From assembly GCA_009760855.2 (NCBI GenBank), contig WPIO01000066.1:1014501-1078500 (forward strand): a stretch of 64,000 bases of DNA. The letters are read 5' to 3'. How positions within the stretch are numbered: the stretch's first letter is position 1; each line of letters opens with the position of its first letter. The notes below the pieces were generated by a model. It was not told the DNA's origin, ran no database searches, and saw only the letters and a program-made list of their open reading frames with translations. Below are positions 10,209 to 20,769 of this stretch, in pieces. Made by a program: the position numbers and the translations under genes. The stretch is from Cristatella mucedo (lineage: Eukaryota > Bryozoa > Phylactolaemata > Cristatellidae).

Positions 10209-11170
10209 TTTGGAGGCACGAATGTGGACATTGTTTTCAACGAAGAAGGATGAAAATCTCTCCTCATAATATTAGGGCAACGAGATCCACCAGCATTGGC
10301 CAGTAAATAGTTTGCCGTTTCATATGTCTGTTTTGGGTAAAACCTACAGGACTTCAGACTACGAGTGAAAAATGAAGCCCTCGCTTTTATAAGTTTCTGA
10401 GTGTAGACTCTTGTAAGAAGTCTTGAATGCGTACCGAAAGCCGCTTAGGCTGTGAGTGGGCTATACAAAACTCTCCTGCGTAACACCCACATGGTCTTTA
10501 TGACTTTGTGGAGTTACTGACGGAGATACATTGAATTGACTCGATCTGCATCCGACTCAGACTCCTTTAAACGAGGCTCAAGCAAGCGCCTTACACGGTG
10601 CATCTTTTGAAGATTTTTTGTAATTTTAAGCGAGTTTCTATGCGTCTGCACCACGGAGGAACAGAATGTACGGGCACATGCTCGTTAATAGTATTCGTAA
10701 GTGTCATCTTAACTGCATCAGTGATGGTATGAAGGCTGTCGGTCGAGTCTGAGTGCTGTTCAACAAGACCAGCCTCACCTATAGATCTTAGAATGAACTT
10801 ATTACGGTCAGCGCTTTTTAATTCAAGTCTCTGGTCACACTCGACGTTGCCATGTACGAGAAAAGAGCAGGAAAAGTAAACAAGACCCAAGAATGATACG
10901 AGAGGATTACACCACAAGGTCACACCACAAGGTCAGTCGGGCGGACATCCTTAGTGATAACAAAATCCGGGATATGGCCACTGAAGCGAAGGGTATGATT
11001 AACCTGTTGCATCAAACCAAATTTCTTCAGATCTTAACGAAATCCGAGAACGTGGTTGTTGCTAGCTTTGTCAACATGAATATGGAAGTCTCCTGCAATC
11101 AGTAACGTCCTGTCACGCACAAATATTTTAGCGAGGAGCACCTAAAACTCCTTAATAAACTAAGTTAGAC
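10209..11170 (-). mobile_element. LINE-B endonuclease/linker fragment
   Basis: Aligns on the minus strand with the long LINE-B copy around 39,440-40,190: the linker before the RT and the endonuclease C-terminus. It is interrupted at 10,429-10,530 by another LINE-B. The match weakens after about 11,105. No intact frame. Confidence 0.75.
10429..10530 (+). mobile_element. Minimal LINE-B 3'-end insertion
   Basis: Only the last 102 bp of LINE-B (CGAAAGCCGCTTAGGCTGTG through the terminal stem-loop and GGAGATACA) inserted in plus orientation into the minus-oriented LINE-B. The direct repeat TTGAAT at 10,423-10,428 and 10,531-10,536 fits a target-site duplication. Confidence 0.8.
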
Positions 11171-11879
11171 ACCCGGATGGGTGTCGGTATATCACAATCG
11201 TAAGAGGCACTATCTTTGACGAGGATCAAACGGCAACTAATTCAAGCCGCGGGCCTCACAAACTTAGTTGTTTCGTCGCATGATCTTTGTCAGTTCACAT
11301 AAATTTGAAATGATACAACTCATGGTGCTTGGCGAGCGTAAAAACACGACGAAAAGCTATTCGGGACCTAGCAAGTGCTGTCTGGAGCAGGCTAGATTAT
11401 ATATTTTTTGGATAATGTAAAGTATGGCGACATCAGTGCTTTAAAACGTTTAGTTATTTCCGTGCTTATAAGGTAGACTGCACTTTCAAATGATTTGAAG
11501 TTGGTTTTGGTGCAGCTAAGGAACTGAAGCCTGCTGAGCTGGAGGTAGGAATTATTTTGGGAAGCCGTTCCGAGCGGTAAGCTGGAGACGGGAGGGATAA
11601 ATAGACTTAAAAATGAGTCATACAAGTTCGATATCAGCAACATGCAATAAAATACACTATATAATTTAGAGTTGGTGTCTAATGCTATGCAATGTAATGT
11701 GTGGCTTCACAAAGCCACAGGCAATAAGTGGGAGTTACTACCAGATATGGTGCTTTACTACAATTTTCAAGATTGGTTCAATTTCTTGGGACATTACTGT
11801 TGATTATACTTATTTCGCTGTAATGCAATATCAGGATATATATATATATCCATTTATTGAGAAACATATTTTTAACTAG
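11171..11879. other. Unassigned; possible old LINE remnant
   Basis: The minus-strand frame at 11,392-11,643 contains a TNFKSFESAVYL-like string, reminiscent of the LINE-A segment TNLKSFGDRAFSS, but the rest does not align. No host gene recognised. Confidence 0.25.
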
Positions 11880-12155
11880 CATCTATACAGTAGCTGGCGG
11901 TGCCCTGTCCTGCCGGGATCGAGCGTGCTAACCGGGCCTCCCGGCTCAGGAACAGGGACCACACGGCTTCCGAGCAGGTAATAGCGTCAGAGACGCAGTG
12001 CCGCGTCAAAGCCGTCCTCTCCGAGCGTGGGATGCCGATTTCGGCCAAGCAAGCTTCATCGTCTCGCCACCAGCTGCCGAGAGCCCCGACCACGAAGAGT
12101 CTTCACCACTGCCGACCGGTAGCCAGCGGTCAGGAAAGACCGGGCAATACTGCTT
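11880..12155. other. GC-rich block abutting a TA microsatellite
   Basis: About 275 bp, visibly GC-richer than everything around it, open on both strands for 70-110 codons (minus strand 12,093-11,872, plus strand 11,900-12,253). It passes directly into (TA)n. It could be a SINE-like head with a TA tail or an unknown exon. A weak B-box-like GCTCGATCCCGG occurs on the minus strand. No family recognised. Confidence 0.35.
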
Positions 12156-12170
12156 ATTATATATATATAA

Positions 12171-12244
<74 letters not shown>

Positions 12245-12250
12245 GATATA
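12156..12250. repeat. (TA)n microsatellite
   Basis: About 95 bp of TA repeats with two TAAA interruptions near the left end. Tyr/Ile frames read through it are artefacts. Confidence 0.97.
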
Positions 12251-12975
12251 TAGAGATACAAACTGAATGATTGCAGCGAGCGTGCAAGAAATTGGTTGCT
12301 GCGACGCATCTATGAATTTCCAGCTTTTCGCATTCCGAAGTCAAGTAAAGCCAAAGCAGAGTAGAATGCTAGTATGCCGTTTATTTAGCTGCACAGCCTG
12401 AAAAACCCAAACGGCACTGTAAGCCTGATATAGGAGCCTACAAACTCTGCCTCCTACAGCCAAGAGGCGGCGAGACGCGTCGAATAGAAAGCATCCGTGT
12501 GATGAAAGTCAAGGATAATTAAATAGCTTGAAGTGGCTGTTTCGGAAGACTTGAAAGAAAAGCCGGAGTCTGAAGGTTGAAACGATAGTGTTCGTCGTGC
12601 TAGATCTCATAGAAGAGAGTTACTTAGTCTATGAACCGCAGGGCGACAACCAAATGCACGAAAGCTGTCCCGGGTAGTAGATTGCTTGTTCTGAGTGGAT
12701 CTGAGTGCACGGGCTCTGCCCGGATTAGGTCAGTGAAGAAAAACCGTATCTTTCATTGCAAATAAAGCATGCATGCGTGAATCAGGAGCCGAGTATAGCC
12801 GACCAGTTCAGTGGCAAAGTGGCAATGTTCTTGTATTTTTATGATAGGCACTATATTCATCCGCCCGTTCATCTGATCGCGTCAACACATATCCATGTTT
12901 AGATGTTGCATGTATAGCCTTCTGCTAAAATACACATGTCTGCTGCTACTTAAAGTCTCTTGCCTGTTTCTATTG
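12251..12975. other. No gene recognised
   Basis: Mixed sequence without a long frame or a repeat shared with the rest of the window. Confidence 0.3.
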
Positions 12976-13890
12976 TAATAATAGTATAAATAATAAAGAT
13001 ACATTTGATATAATGCCCGAGGAGAACTCAATCACTTTCTAGGTGCTTTATATTTTCTGAAAAGGAAGCACGATCGAATAAATAGTGGTAGCTTGCTCAA
13101 TAAGCAACAAGAATACATGGTTAGGAGTAACATGTACAGGGTAAACAAGCAAGTATGGCTAGTAGCAGCATGCACAGTGTTAAAACACACAAGCATGTGT
13201 AAGACGAATCACAGGGACCCACTAAATGCTGTGAAACACAGATGTGTTTTCAATTTATTTTAAATGTGGAATAGTCAGGAGATGTCGTGACGCCGGTCGA
13301 ACGTAAGTTCCAGGCTTCGGGAGCTTACAAACTACAGGCACGATCTTCACAGGATTTGAGAGGCGTACGAGATATAGGTAAACAGTTGGATTCCGAAAAG
13401 CCTGTGGTATGATGCTTAGCCTGGTGGGGCAGTGAATCTAACTGGTAGGCTTGAGCCGAAGAATGAAGCGACCTTAAAGTGAGTGACAAAACCTTGAAGT
13501 CAATGGTTGCTTGGCTGGGAGCCAGTGCAGGTCGGCGAGAAGTAGTGTGAAATGGCAACTGCGACTAATGGACAGACAAGTCAAGCTGCACAGTTTTTCA
13601 CCATCTGTAAGTGCCAGATTGCAGAGGCCGGAAAGCTAGTAAGTGGCGAAATACAGAAGTAAATACAGAATGTCACAAATGTATGGACGAATTGAGATGT
13701 CGTATACCTGTCTAGATAACGGAAAATTTTAGCACTGGTACGTAGCTGAAAGGAGGCGAAAATTAATGAGGAGCTGACGTGGTTGTTTACAGAAAGATCA
13801 CTTTGGAACACGACAGCTAGATTTCGTGCAGATTCAACAGGAGATATGCTAGCAGAACCGAGCTTCAGCGTTAGAATTTGTTATTGATGA
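12976..13890 (-). mobile_element. LINE-A 3' end, degenerate
   Basis: Begins with AATAATAG/AATAATAAAG and a decayed terminal stem-loop. The 3' UTR and RT C-terminus follow on the minus strand (segments at 13,558-13,325 and 13,811-13,581, the latter with MFQSDLSVNNHVSSS). Frames are broken several times. It ends near the region encoding the KIGSAS-like segment. Confidence 0.85.
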
Positions 13891-14197
13891 ATCACAAATG
13901 GTTTTCCTGGTTCACCTGCCTTTGATGATTTGAGAAGTTGTAAACTTAGCACACTAGCTAATAAAAACAGCTTACATTAAGTGATTTCGCAAGTTGAAGG
14001 CAATATTGTTAAACAGATAAACCTTAGGTAGGGAAATACAACAATGTAGCTTACATTTCTATATTGTGAACGCAATAAGAAGTTTACCGCACTTTTAATG
14101 CGCAATTTATTAATCAGCCTAGCACTATTTAACCATTGCACGCCAATAAAAATATATGACGCATAATCTTCATTCATGGGTTCATACACCAGAAAAG

Positions 14198-14229
<32 letters not shown>

Positions 14230-15002
14230 GTAGCTAAATATAAAGACATCTTTATCATTTCAGGTTAAATCTGTACTAGTTGTAACTAATATGCCTTCCA
14301 AAAAGATAAAGAACGAAATCTTGAGATATTTGCTTACATAACCCAAGCTAGTTGCCTCAAGTGATCGAGTCAAAGCCACTACGCAATATGTGAAAAAGAC
14401 CCAGGTTAAAAGGCTGCATTTGTCCACTATGTCTTTTTACCTTGCCATTTAATAAAAAATTTGGCTGCGACAGTTGAATGATGGCCATAACTGTACTGGC
14501 AAAGGCAGACTATCACTGGCGACCTGTCCTTTATGTTCATAAGCAGTGATGCATTAACCTTCATCCCTTTTTGGAGAAAATAATTTCCAGAGGGACGGGA
14601 AATGAACCATTCGCAGTCTTTATCCGAAAGCGAGGGTTGCTATCAAATACTTTGCAGCTTCGGGTGAGAAAGGTTTTCATGTTGATATGCTGATTCTTGG
14701 CATCGCTTGGCATATCTGAACAAAGGAAAGCAAATGAATTCAAGTGTTTGGAGACGCAAAGCTTTCTAACTTTGAATTTAATAAATAAATGAAACCTCAA
14801 ACAAAATCTAATTACAGCTGCCAAAAAAGACATGCACTGAAGCGATCACAGTTCAGTCCGCCTCTATAAGTTAAAGCCATTTTGAACCAATATATTAACA
14901 ATATGATTCTGCGACCATAAGTAGCTCGAACTCTCTGCACTAAGTGTGTAGACATGTTTCCAATTATGTATTGAAAAATAATCTAAGGCAACGCATCTCA
15001 AT
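13891..15002. other. No gene recognised
   Basis: AT-rich. A minus-strand frame at 14,833-14,561 (90 codons) starts hydrophobic but has no domain I know. No repeat family from this window, apart from the TA run listed separately. Confidence 0.3.
14199..14226. repeat. (TA)14 microsatellite
   Basis: Uninterrupted TA run of about 28 bp. Confidence 0.95.
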
Positions 15003-15246
15003 CTTTACCTCCAAAAATTCACACAGAGTATGTTGGTGCTAGGTAGGAGAGCTTTGCATAACACACTCACAGCCTAAGCGGCTTTCGGTATGACTTCGGT
15101 AGTCAGCAGACATCATCTCACGCAACTAAGAGAGAGTGGGAAGCATAGCAAAGCCAGGAAGGGTAGTCGAGGTAGTGTGCAGCACGGAAGTAGCACTTCG
15201 GGACCGCTGGACAGCATGAGTCATAGTCGGCACTAGGAAAGCAGTG
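15003..15246 (-). mobile_element. LINE-B 3' end fragment
   Basis: CTCACAGCCTAAGCGGCTTT and the following SGYRMRTE- and TSFSAV-coding stretch on the minus strand match other LINE-B 3' ends, with about 20% visible change and frame breaks. The terminal stem-loop is degraded. Confidence 0.75.
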
Positions 15247-15544
15247 AACTTAATTTGGGTTCGTGTTTGGCAGTTTCTGACAAAAATTAATAAACAATAA
15301 AGTCCTATCAAAGGCCCATAGTAAAGGATGAACATTCTACAAAAACCACATGGCTATCGCTTGTATGCGATTGAGACCAAGGTAATAAGGAGGCTAAATG
15401 CCATGATGGGCATATCGAGTAGCAGCTGAAAGCTGAAACTGAAGCCGTGACTGGAGCTTTAGCGATACGATTGGTCTGAAAGTTCAAACCTCTAACATAA
15501 GTACGACAAAGACTCCGACATAGAGGGCTCTCAGGTGCGTTCGT

Positions 15545-15836
15545 GTTTGTTGCCGAATTCCTCCGAAAACTGAAGTTCTTGCAAACATCTTGTAAGGAAA
15601 CAATACAGCTAAGATCTGTTTTAAGTTATTCTGGTTGGTATATGATAGCAGCTCGTTGGCAATTACGTGCCGACGGATATCTAAACGCTTACGGCTTCGG
15701 CTGCCGGGTCTCCCACGCCGGCGGCTGCCTTAGCTACGCAGGCGGCTCGTAACCTGCACGCTAGCTATGATCGTCAGCAGCTGCTATCGCCTCATCATCG
15801 TAGATCAAATTCGTTCCTAGATATTAATGCTGAATA
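15545..15836 (+). repeat. Left arm of ~290-bp inverted repeat
   Basis: Matches the reverse complement of 17,000-17,290 over its whole length. Shared words include TCTTGCAAAC, AATTACGTGCC, GCCGGGTCTCC and TACGCNGGCGGCT, with scattered substitutions and one small duplication in the other arm. Between the arms lies a LINE-A endonuclease fragment in minus orientation. Compatible with terminal repeats of a foldback-type element, or with two copies of one unknown repeat. Confidence 0.7.
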
Positions 15837-15849
15837 TATTAATGCTGAA

Positions 15850-16995
15850 TAAGACGGCTTAGTAAACCTAGGTATTTTAATGTCCGTGGTAAGCCATAAG
15901 CCGTCTGTTAGAAGGCACGCAGTTTTTTTTAGTCAGATGTGCAAACTCGTCGAGCGTGTCAGCTAATGCCCTGTTGTGGCTATCAAGCAATGATGACAAA
16001 TCGTAAGGAGGACCGAGCAGCAGAGAGGCGAGGCAGATATTCTCGTACGGACATCGTCGATCGTGTCAAGGGTCTTGAGGTTTAGCAATTCACAGGTGAA
16101 TTTGGAAGAGAAGACCACACATCCTAGACTAAATGAGATCTGCATCTGGTCGGATAAGCGGGATTTCGTAATAATTGGTGATGAAAAATGCAGTTGCATG
16201 AGAAAATCTTGTCGGGTAAGTGACCTTTGATGTGATTACGGCCAAGCATATTAACCACAAAAGACAATGAGTCAGTCAATGCACGAAATTCTGTGCCGAC
16301 GGCGCCAGATAATTTATCAAGGGGAATGTTCAAATCATCCATAACGAAGAAGGATATATTTCTTGCACACAGAATAAAAAAAATATCGGAGAAATCTGAG
16401 ATAAAGGAGGATTTGTTATCTGGCTAGTGATAGACTACTACCAATGTCGGTAGCTTGTTTTCGGGTGGATTCAAAACAATCTGTTCAAAAGAATGCTTCA
16501 AGAGTACTGAAAATGCCTTGAATTAGAATTTTGAGCGCACGATAATTGCAACTCCATGTCCAGTTTTGATCCATCTAGCCGTGTAAAAGAAAGAGAAACC
16601 AGTCGGGGTTGCGTCTTTTATTGTCTGACTGCTTACCAATTTTAGCCAAGTTTCAGTTAGGGCGAGCAGTCGAGACCATTTCAGAAATGAGAACGCTTGT
16701 TATTAGAGGTTCATTGCACATTGAGCGAGGATTCCAGAGGCTAGCGTTAAGTTCGGCCGCCGGTGCTACTACAGGCCTGATGACAGCCTAAGCTAGAGAA
16801 ATTCACAGTGAGGCTTGTGGGGCGCCGGATAAATGGATCAAGACGACGCTATGAATACCAAACGAGCGGGTACTCAGCTCCCAGTTACTGCCAAACGAGC
16901 TGCGTCCAGGCTGGCAGCTCCAGCAACCACTGAGGCTCCGTGTCCTTTTCTTTTGCTAATGCATAATCCACGAATCTTACCAACAACAGTAACAC
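15850..16995 (-). mobile_element. LINE-A endonuclease-domain fragment
   Basis: Aligns on the minus strand with 23,760-24,800 and with 63,790-63,990. Shared landmarks are the plus-strand CATTGAGCGAGGATTCCA segment (encoding WNPRSMCN, the start of the APE domain) and the CAGTTAGGGCGAGC segment (LALTETWL-like). All frames are interrupted. No RT part is present, so the fragment was cut at both ends. Confidence 0.8.
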
Positions 16996-16999
16996 CTAT

Positions 17000-17290
17000 G
17001 AATGCATTTTATCTATGATGACGAAGCAATAACCACCGAGCACGATCGTAACTAACATGCAGCTTACTAGCCGCCGGCGTAGCCAAGGCCGCAGCCACCG
17101 TTGGAGACCCGGCTACCCAAAGCGATAAGCGGTTCGATATCCACAGGCACGTAATTTCTTAAGAGCTTCGTCCAAATAGCAGTCAGTATAACATTAAACA
17201 GGCCTTATAACATTAAACAGGCCTTATCTGTATGGTTTTTTGTATACGAAGTTTGCAAGAGCATTTATTTTCTGAAAAATTCTGCAATGA
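17000..17290 (-). repeat. Right arm of ~290-bp inverted repeat
   Basis: Reverse-complement partner of 15,545-15,836. It contains an internal tandem duplication of about 19 bp (TTATAACATTAAACAGGCC, twice at about 17,187-17,225) that the left arm lacks. It abuts the 5' side of the LINE-A fragment, so it might instead be LINE-A 5' UTR. The copy ending at 24,850 does not show it. Confidence 0.7.
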
Positions 17291-17304
17291 ACAATGTCGA
17301 ACGG

Positions 17305-17745
17305 CATGCTCGATGTTTGAGGAATCTAACTGTTTACCTATACCTCGTACAGACCTCAAATCCTTTGGAGACTTTGCCCTTAGTTCGGATGTTACTAAAG
17401 CCTTGAACTCACTCTCGACTTGCGTCCGGACATCACCTGACTTGACCGCATTTAAAAGGAAATTTAAAACGCGCCTATTTATAATGGCATTCGATCAGTC
17501 GATCCCTGTGATTCGTCCTTTATGTGGTTATGCAGGCTGACACTGTGCATGCTGCCACTCGCCACACTTGCATACTGACCTTTCTCATGTCAGCCCTAAC
17601 TATGTCATTCTTGTTGTTAATCGAGCATGCTACCACTAACTATCCGATCACGTTTACTTTGCAGTAAATTTAAAGCGCGTAGAAAGAGATTTGAGTTCTC
17701 TGATTGTGCAAATTCAAGTTTTTTGTCATTACCGTTGTTATTATA
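17305..17745 (+). mobile_element. LINE-A 3' end
   Basis: The plus strand encodes the conserved NCLPIPRTDLKSFGD segment and the C-terminus, then the 3' UTR. It ends in a mutated stem-loop (AAGCGCGTAGAAAGAGAT, TTGAGTTCTC) and a short T-rich tail. It lies directly upstream of Ig exon A, in the same orientation. Confidence 0.88.
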
Positions 17746-17909
17746 GCATGCATGCCACCATCTCTCTAAATCGCAACTAAAAACAAGATAATAAGTGAAA
17801 GAAATTAGCCTCCAGTACAATTTATTAAACTGCCAGGATGATGTAGGTTTTGGCAAAGAATGTATTAATGTTACGCAGCTGCATCTAGGCATTTTCAATT
17901 TTTCCGCAG

Positions 17910-18195
17910 CGCCCCGGGATGCCGAACGCTTCGTAAGAACCTATTCAATTATGGAGGACGTGACGCTCGCATGTGCTGCAACACCTTGCCAGCCGAACGA
18001 TGCGAGTCGCATAGTGGAATGGTACCGAAGTTTGCCAAGGACCGGTAACTCAAGCGGAGAGCTGGTTGGGTTCTCGCCAACTCTGCATCTTACTCGAGAA
18101 ATTGACGTTCATCGCTCAGCGGCGTTTCCGTCCGAGTACTGCGCTATCGTCTGCTTTGGAAGAAGGGCGTATCAAAAATTCAGTATTACGTGGGC
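17910..18195 (+). CDS. Ig-superfamily receptor, exon A (Ig domain 1)
   Basis: Seen: a strong acceptor (TTTTCAATTTTTCCGCAG) opens a phase-1 frame of about 95 codons that closes at a GTGAGC donor just before an in-frame stop (phase 2). Residues show an Ig pattern: VTLAC (B-strand Cys), VEWYR (C-strand Trp) and SEYCAIVC (F-strand Cys), plus an extra Cys pair (ATPC, IVC) and an N-glycosylation site (NSS). The segment TYSIMEDVTLACAATPC aligns with SYVAVHGQDLVVTCRAHC in exon B, so domains 1 and 2 are related. Role by family: extracellular recognition or adhesion domain at the cell surface. Signal-peptide exon not found upstream; LINE-A at 17,305 occupies that flank. The frame upstream of the acceptor is probably intron. 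Ligand unknown. Confidence 0.65.
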
Positions 18196-19377
18196 GTGAG
18201 CGTAAAAGCCGCAGTTTGCAGCATTATTTGCCTCTTTCCCGAAGCTATTTTGGCTTGCAGCTTTGTACGCTTTTCTGTTAAGTCTTCATTATTGACAAGT
18301 CAATCGAGCTCGTATCCTTCCAATCAAGCCAAATCAATTAAGTTAGTGAAAAATTAATGTTCAAATTGCATGCTAAATGCCCCAAAACTGAACACATATT
18401 CTTTTTTTCTGGGCTCTATATTTACGCTGGTACACAAGCATGCCTGTATTTAAGTCATAGCACGATCGGTGTCAGTGCGCATGCAACACAGGAAGGGCAC
18501 TTTTCATCGGTGGAAAAAATGCAGTGAGAAGCAGGGCTTTTGCCTTCTTTTTATGCTTTCTGACGTCATGTGGGAGTGCGCTTGAAATATCCGGTGCTTT
18601 TACAAGTGAAGTGGGATTTTTTAACTGATTGAGAGAATATCAAGTGCAATATTATTAATATAGCGCTTCAACGCGATTGGCTCAGCAAAGGTAATCGAAG
18701 CGCTGCTTGACGGGGTACCCGACCAACCCATCGAAAGCAGTGCAAAGTGTAGGTTCCAAGTCTCATGACAAAGAGTCTTTTGTTCTTATATTTACATCCT
18801 TATATAGTATATGATGAAACGCTTTCGATTACGTTGCTATACATTATTGCAGAATCTTCGGAGCTTTTAAAATACTTTCAAGCGCGCGGTTCGCAGCTGC
18901 TTATCTCGCTTGTGATAGATTACCACGTGTTACACACGATGCGCTTCAACTTCAGCACTTAAGGGAGCACCTTGATAGCGCTTGCGACCAGAGATTTGCC
19001 GCCCAAGGGCAAATGACACTAGATTCATTTTTTACTAGTCTCACGCCTTGTGAATATATTGGCGAGAATCTTACTTTAAGCGTGATTTCACTGTGCCTGG
19101 ATAGAAATGCAGCACTTGCTTGCGATTGTTGCACCGATTGGCAACATTTTTAGTTTATCAGCTGATTAAAAATTCTCAGGAAAATCTCTGGCATAGCTTT
19201 AGCCTTTAAGGTGCAGCGATTATTTTAATTAAATGTGTATTTTTTGAAATGCTGGTCTAAATCTGAGTGAATTACGGAGATGAGCATACCCCTAAAACTC
19301 CAGGGTATCATAACGTCGTACTGATAGTAAATCATGATTTTCAGGCAAACTTACTAAGAGCTTGCTGGCACCAAAAG
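18196..19377 (+). other. Intron between Ig exons A and B, first part
   Basis: No coding signal. Small frames on both strands lack domains. It holds the 18,655-18,705 hairpin. Confidence 0.45.
18655..18705 (-). repeat. Hairpin resembling a LINE/SINE 3' terminus
   Basis: AGCGCTTC and its complement GAAGCGCT flank about 28 bp, next to TATTATTAATAT and a CAAGTGCAATATT string like the LINE-A tail junction. Probably the 3' end of another element using the same kind of terminal stem-loop, read on the minus strand. The family body was not identified. Confidence 0.4.
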
Positions 19378-19456
19378 CCGAAAATGCAAAGCGCCTAGAG
19401 AGAGATTGACTTTCAGGGGGCGCTTTATCAAGTGTGTTATTATTATTGATGTTATA
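19378..19456 (+). mobile_element. Solitary LINE-A 3' stem-loop
   Basis: About 80 bp only: GCAAAGCGCCTAGAGAGAGA, loop, GGGGCGCTTTATCAAGTG and (TTA)n. An extremely 5'-truncated LINE-A insertion within the Ig-gene intron. Confidence 0.8.
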
Positions 19457-19768
19457 AAAAAAACAATTGAAATGAAGGTAAGCTGCAATGTTATGCCAGC
19501 TAAAAATCAACTAAAATTGCTTAATTCCTAGAATTAGAACTGTCAAAATATTCGCATAATTCGGGAACTTCATTTTTCCAATTCAACAGCATCAGCCTTT
19601 GCCAGTACTGGCAAATTGTGATTTCTTGCAGAAAACTTCAATCTCCATTAACCTCCTCGGTTGCAGCATAACTTAACCTATAATTACCTGCAAGGATACG
19701 TCTTGCTCTATCCTTCGTAGGCAATGTGACGCAACAACCAAAGATAGCATCTCTGCAATTGTTTTCAG

Positions 19769-20184
19769 GACGTGTCGCTTTCGCACCTGCTGTATTCCAA
19801 CGTTAGCTAATTTTCACCTTATTTATACGGATCACTGTCGACCGGGTGAGCAGGCGCTTAGCTACGTCGCTGTCCATGGACAAGACCTCGTTGTGACGTG
19901 CCGTGCCCACTGTACACCGGCTCGGTTCTACCCGACCATTGGTATTCTAGCTTCGAACGGCGAGTTCCTGGTCTGCAACTCAACGCAAGCAGGCGAGAAG
20001 TGGGAATCTACCATATCTCAGTGGAATATTTCCTCCAAATGCAGGGCCGTCTCGGTCGACGGCGCGGCCATATTCCAGGTCAACCTAGGAAGGGCACACG
20101 TTTCATGGGAAGGAGCTTATTCTTGCTACGTTGAGACGGCCCACACACAGCCCGTAAAATCTCGCTTTGACATCTTAGTATTAA
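19769..20184 (+). CDS. Ig-superfamily receptor, exon B (Ig domain 2)
   Basis: Seen: the acceptor GCAATTGTTTTCAG ahead of 19,769 gives a phase-2 entry that matches the phase-2 exit of exon A. The frame is then open to a GTAAGA donor after 20,184 (phase 1). Ig landmarks are DLVVTCRAHC, LVC, the W-rich stretch KWESTISQW, and WEGAYSCYVET, the classic F-strand Y-x-C. There are N-glycosylation sequons at NST and NIS. The first 30 or so codons are Cys-rich and less Ig-like, so the true acceptor could be nearer the domain (weak alternatives near 19,805 and 19,850). The extra cysteines parallel exon A. Inferred: second membrane-distal V-like domain of the same receptor. Confidence 0.65.
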
Positions 20185-20289
20185 GTAAGATTAATATTCT
20201 TAAGGAAAAGCATTTAAGGAAATCCGTACGATTGATTAGCGTTAATTTTTTTATTCTGCTTAGATGACGATTAGATTATACTTTCGCAG

Positions 20290-20604
20290 AATCTCCGGAA
20301 ATGCTACTCAGTGGGCCGACTGAAGTTTTTGAGGGAGAGGCGGCTGCCTTAGACTTCACGTGCCTAGCTGCGAATGGCAAACCTCCAGCATGGATTCAGT
20401 GGCATTTGAATGGCGCTCTCTGGACGCCCAACGTCACCCACAGAGAAGCCTCGTATGGAAATACGACATTGCTGCAAAATACTACCAGTCGCCTAGTCCT
20501 CGGCGTCACGCGAGGATTGAATAATAAAATCCTGACATGCACAGCTGCAAACCACTCGATTTTGAAAACAATGACATCGACCCCAGCGAAGCTGTCAGTA
20601 TTTT
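20290..20604 (+). CDS. Ig-superfamily receptor, exon C (C2-type Ig domain 3)
   Basis: Seen: the acceptor TTATACTTTCGCAG and donor GTAAGT bound a symmetrical phase 1-1 exon of 315 bp, the usual module for one Ig domain. Order of landmarks: PTEVFEGEAAALDFTC (B-strand Cys), NGKPPAWIQWHLNG (Trp in a GKPPA-type C strand), four N-x-S/T sequons, then SRLVLGVTRGLNNKILTCTA (F-strand Cys) and a KLSVF end. Known: the GKPPA..W.LNG and L-T-C-x-A-x-N pattern is typical of C2-set domains in nectin-, Kirrel- and Sidestep-like adhesion proteins. The phase-1 exit would fit a phase-1 membrane exon like those at 4,763 and 58,609, but no plus-strand membrane exon was found downstream. LINE-A at 21,084 begins 480 bp on. 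Confidence 0.75.
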
Positions 20605-20769
20605 GTAAGTAAAAATGAATCAGGGCTCATTGATTTAATATAATATAGTATATCTTCGTTGGTAAATCCGAGTAAATCTGAGTTTTGTAAGGAAACCTGT
20701 GCTTACATACTCTAATCTAGTTAAATAGTTTCTAAAGTAAGTTAAAGCCTGTACTCGAAAATGATTAAA

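Noticed and set aside
11900..12344. Long frames ending in Tyr-Ile repeats
   Set aside because: Artefact of translating the (TA)n microsatellite.
14561..14833. 90-codon minus-strand frame with a hydrophobic N-terminus
   Set aside because: No splice context, family motif or conservation evidence; in AT-rich sequence such frames arise by chance.
16609..17018. Plus-strand frames of 60-61 codons
   Set aside because: Antisense of the LINE-A endonuclease fragment; also seen at 24,480-24,665.
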